Origin: Ectocarpus siliculosus
Lineage: Eukaryota; Sar; Phaeophyceae; Ectocarpales; Ectocarpaceae
Direction of reading: 5' to 3'
Assembly: GCA_000310025.1 (NCBI GenBank)
Contig: FN649742.1
Location: forward strand, 818,856 to 882,855
Length of the DNA: 64,000 nucleotides
The stretch's first letter is position 1, and every line of letters starts with the position of its first letter. The translations under genes and the position numbers were made by a program. The notes under the pieces were generated by a model, which worked only from the letters and a program-made list of their open reading frames with translations, was not told the origin of the DNA and searched no databases. Shown here in pieces: positions 61,583-64,000 of this stretch.

Positions 61583-61818
61583 GAACAGCTGATAAAAAAG
61601 GACCATATATTGTATATATTCGTCACGCAAGCCCCTCAGGCAAGCTGGTATTCGACACGCAAGCCCCTCAGGCAAGTGCCGAGAGCACACCGCTGTGTGC
61701 TCCCGGGGGCCCCGCACTTGGACCACAACCGCATACATACCCTCACACCCATACTTCCCATACGCGTATCCCCCACAGAGGATGCACAGATCGGACTCAT
61801 ATCCAAGTACCACAAACA
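61583..61818. repeat. 236-bp dispersed repeat, copy 2
   Basis: Nearly identical to 52392-52627, with a few mismatches near the start and different flanks on both sides. The GAGCACAC/GTGTGCTC hairpin is intact. Confidence 0.85.
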
Positions 61819-62669
61819 AGACGTTTTTTTCCGGCATATCCTTTCACCGCGATGCAGAAGACTGCAGAGACAGATGCGTTGATCTGAGTTTTGTGCAGCG
61901 GAAGAAGAAATACTATTAGTTGTCCAATCAGAGAGCAGCAGCATGGAATCAGCGTGAAAGTTCTGGAATCTAAGAGAAATAAACGCAACGTGCTTGCCTT
62001 GCTTGTCTGTCCCAAACAAGCAAAATATAGCGTGAGGCTGCTGCAGCCAAGAGAGGAATTTCGGAAATCTTAATGTGAAGACAACAACAACAATTCCCTT
62101 GTCCGATACACGCACAGTCGCCACGGACTCCCGGACACAACATGTTTTTTTTTGTTCTTGACACAACGAATCCAACTCTCTGTATCTACCATAGAAACGA
62201 GTCTATGAGATAGAGTAACGAAGAATCCTAGCGTCAGCGAAGGCTCCTTTCACCGCGACATTTGTTTACTTTTTTTTTTGTCTTCACTTCATATCAGCGC
62301 TCACAGCACTTGTTGTGCCGTTTACTTTACGGGAAGGTTTCTTTTGCACTGGGTGTAATGCCATCCGTGTCCTAAAAGAGCTGCACAGTTCGTGTACGGA
62401 GAAACGACCGGGCCGGATGACAAAGGTCGCGTCCACCCCCATGGACTGCCTCGCCGACCGCAAACACAAACAAAACGACCGCCAATTCTTCCCGTATGCA
62501 TGTGAGATGCCCTGACCTCGACGCCGCGCCCATGACCCACTCCCCGCTCGCGCATGCACCACAACTGGCAACCCCCCTTGACCTCCCCTGCCCGCGGAGC
62601 CCGTGCTCTCAATTCGTCATCCGCCCCCCCCCCCTTAGTGCCGGTGCCCGTCCCCCCGCCGCACCCTGG
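61819..62669. other. No gene identified; transposon debris likely
   Basis: Between the dispersed repeat and the large gap I see short T/A-rich runs (62265-62282), no domain and no exon chain. Confidence 0.4.
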
Positions 62670-63282
62670 NNNNNNNNNNNNNNNNNNNNNNNNNNNNNNN
62701 NNNNNNNNNNNNNNNNNNNNNNNNNNNNNNNNNNNNNNNNNNNNNNNNNNNNNNNNNNNNNNNNNNNNNNNNNNNNNNNNNNNNNNNNNNNNNNNNNNNN
62801 NNNNNNNNNNNNNNNNNNNNNNNNNNNNNNNNNNNNNNNNNNNNNNNNNNNNNNNNNNNNNNNNNNNNNNNNNNNNNNNNNNNNNNNNNNNNNNNNNNNN
62901 NNNNNNNNNNNNNNNNNNNNNNNNNNNNNNNNNNNNNNNNNNNNNNNNNNNNNNNNNNNNNNNNNNNNNNNNNNNNNNNNNNNNNNNNNNNNNNNNNNNN
63001 NNNNNNNNNNNNNNNNNNNNNNNNNNNNNNNNNNNNNNNNNNNNNNNNNNNNNNNNNNNNNNNNNNNNNNNNNNNNNNNNNNNNNNNNNNNNNNNNNNNN
63101 NNNNNNNNNNNNNNNNNNNNNNNNNNNNNNNNNNNNNNNNNNNNNNNNNNNNNNNNNNNNNNNNNNNNNNNNNNNNNNNNNNNNNNNNNNNNNNNNNNNN
63201 NNNNNNNNNNNNNNNNNNNNNNNNNNNNNNNNNNNNNNNNNNNNNNNNNNNNNNNNNNNNNNNNNNNNNNNNNNNNNNNNNN
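62670..63282. other. Assembly gap (613 N)
   Basis: Unlike the two 100-N gaps, this length looks estimated from read pairs. A C-rich run touches both sides, so low complexity may be the cause. Open frames across the N run are artefacts. Confidence 0.98.
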
Positions 63283-63471
63283 CCCCCCCCACGGCCTCTG
63301 TTGCTGGTGCTGCGGTACGAAACCACCCGACTGTTGTTGCAGCGGTGCATCGACACTCCACCCCCCGATCGTACCTGCCTCCAGCGACGTACCCATGGTA
63401 TCTCCGGCTCCATCAGGCGTTACTGGCTGCCCCCCCCAACTTGATGCGTGGCCCTTCTCGTCTGTCTCCAA
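63283..63471 (-). CDS. Partial Gln-rich protein, cut by gap
   Basis: A minus-strand frame, open from about 63471 into the gap, has acidic/Gly residues then VDAPLQQQSGGFVPQHQQQ. The style resembles the Gln/Gly-rich middle of the gene at 53.8-56.3 kb (QQQ blocks next to GGF). No ATG begins the visible frame, so this may be an internal exon; a good GTGAGA donor on the minus strand near 63717 could belong to a preceding exon. A paralog of the other Gln-rich gene is possible but unproven. Confidence 0.35.
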
Positions 63472-64000
63472 GAAAACACGCTGTCGCAGTTGGTTAAGGG
63501 GTCTATTGTATAGGATTTTGGGGAGGGCACAGTGAAACCAATATATTCATATTGTGTAGACGTTTTAGTTTTAGTACATACAATATAAAACCCAGCGGGA
63601 GGTGTATTAGCTTACATTTACCACACTAATTCCTATACAATGAAGCGTCACAAAAATGGCTTTACTGTGTCGTTTCTACCATACGCCCGGCCTAGGAGGT
63701 GGTAGGTGGTGGGTTCTCACCGCTGCCGCTGCCGCTGCCGCTGCCGCTGCCGCTGCTGCTGCGGCTGCGGCTGTCTACCTTCCACACCTGACTTGCTCGG
63801 CACTCCTCCCGCGGCACCCACCTCGGCCACGCCTGCCCGTGATTTCCCAAAGGTTCAAGGATTCCCTGTCCTTTCAGGGCAGCGCCGCCTTCGATACCCC
63901 ACCCACTTCCAGCCCCCGTCTCATACGAACTCCCACCATGGCGGGAAAGTTCGAAATTTCCAGCAAGTTTTTGAATTTGTGTCGTGGGTCACGGGTCCTG
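63472..64000. other. Right edge, with GCTGCC repeat
   Basis: A (GCTGCC)n then (GCT/GCG) run occupies 63719-63775. On the minus strand it would read as Gln-Arg repeats after GVAEVGAAGGVPSKSG and end at a GTGAGA donor, so it could be an exon. A TATA-like ATATAAAA lies at about 63584. Nothing else is recognisable. Confidence 0.35.

Noticed and set aside
62322-63497. Long frames crossing the 613-N gap
   Set aside because: N bases create artificial open frames; only the sequenced ends carry information.
1-64000. CRISPR arrays, operons, ribosome binding sites
   Set aside because: The window is eukaryotic with spliced genes; the tandem repeats lack the repeat-spacer pattern of CRISPR.

Overview
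The window reads as nuclear DNA of a photosynthetic stramenopile, most likely a brown alga. The reasons are intron-rich genes with GT-AG and some GC-AG introns, a plastid fibrillin gene, a TALE homeodomain gene, an ankyrin/kinase-like gene with a C-terminal region I associate with brown-algal signalling proteins, and a Ty3/gypsy retrotransposon. Bacterial-style ORF calling is misleading here. I built the genes by joining exons whose splice phases agree, so exon borders are hand predictions. There are three runs of N (32341-32440, 49907-50006, 62670-63282).

Layout. 1-4.0 kb: no gene I can support. 4.2-6.3 kb (-): fatty-acid-binding-protein-like gene, C-terminus unresolved. 6.3-10.6 kb: intergenic, with a MITE and an 80-bp duplication. 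10.67-18.12 kb (-): 11-exon gene for a 953-residue protein with repeated C-T-F-x-P motifs. 18.65-23.60 kb (+): plastid PAP/fibrillin gene, so the two genes diverge from a shared ~0.5 kb region. 25.69-31.31 kb (+): 8-exon TALE homeodomain transcription factor with two MITEs in intron 1. 31.39-32.2 kb: six ~150-bp tandem repeats running toward a gap. 33.65-50.66 kb (-): a 25-exon gene (~1058 residues) joining ankyrin repeats, a kinase-like domain without its catalytic residues, coiled coils and a distinctive C-terminal region. Its introns hold hairpins and a palindromic CCCATGGG repeat. 52.3-64 kb: transposon-rich zone. It holds LTR fragments, a 236-bp dispersed repeat, a Gln/Ala-rich repetitive gene (-), a gypsy element (+) with gag and pol in one frame separated by a single TAG, and the start of a second Gln-rich frame cut by the last gap.

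The genes do not form a pathway. Each looks separately transcribed, and strand changes between several neighbours. The most interesting loci are the TALE gene (the class that controls life-cycle transitions in brown algae), the ankyrin-pseudokinase protein, the C-T-F-x-P protein, and the rearranged gypsy element. GC-AG introns appear in three places, two of them supported by restored frame and one also by a protein motif rebuilt across the splice.
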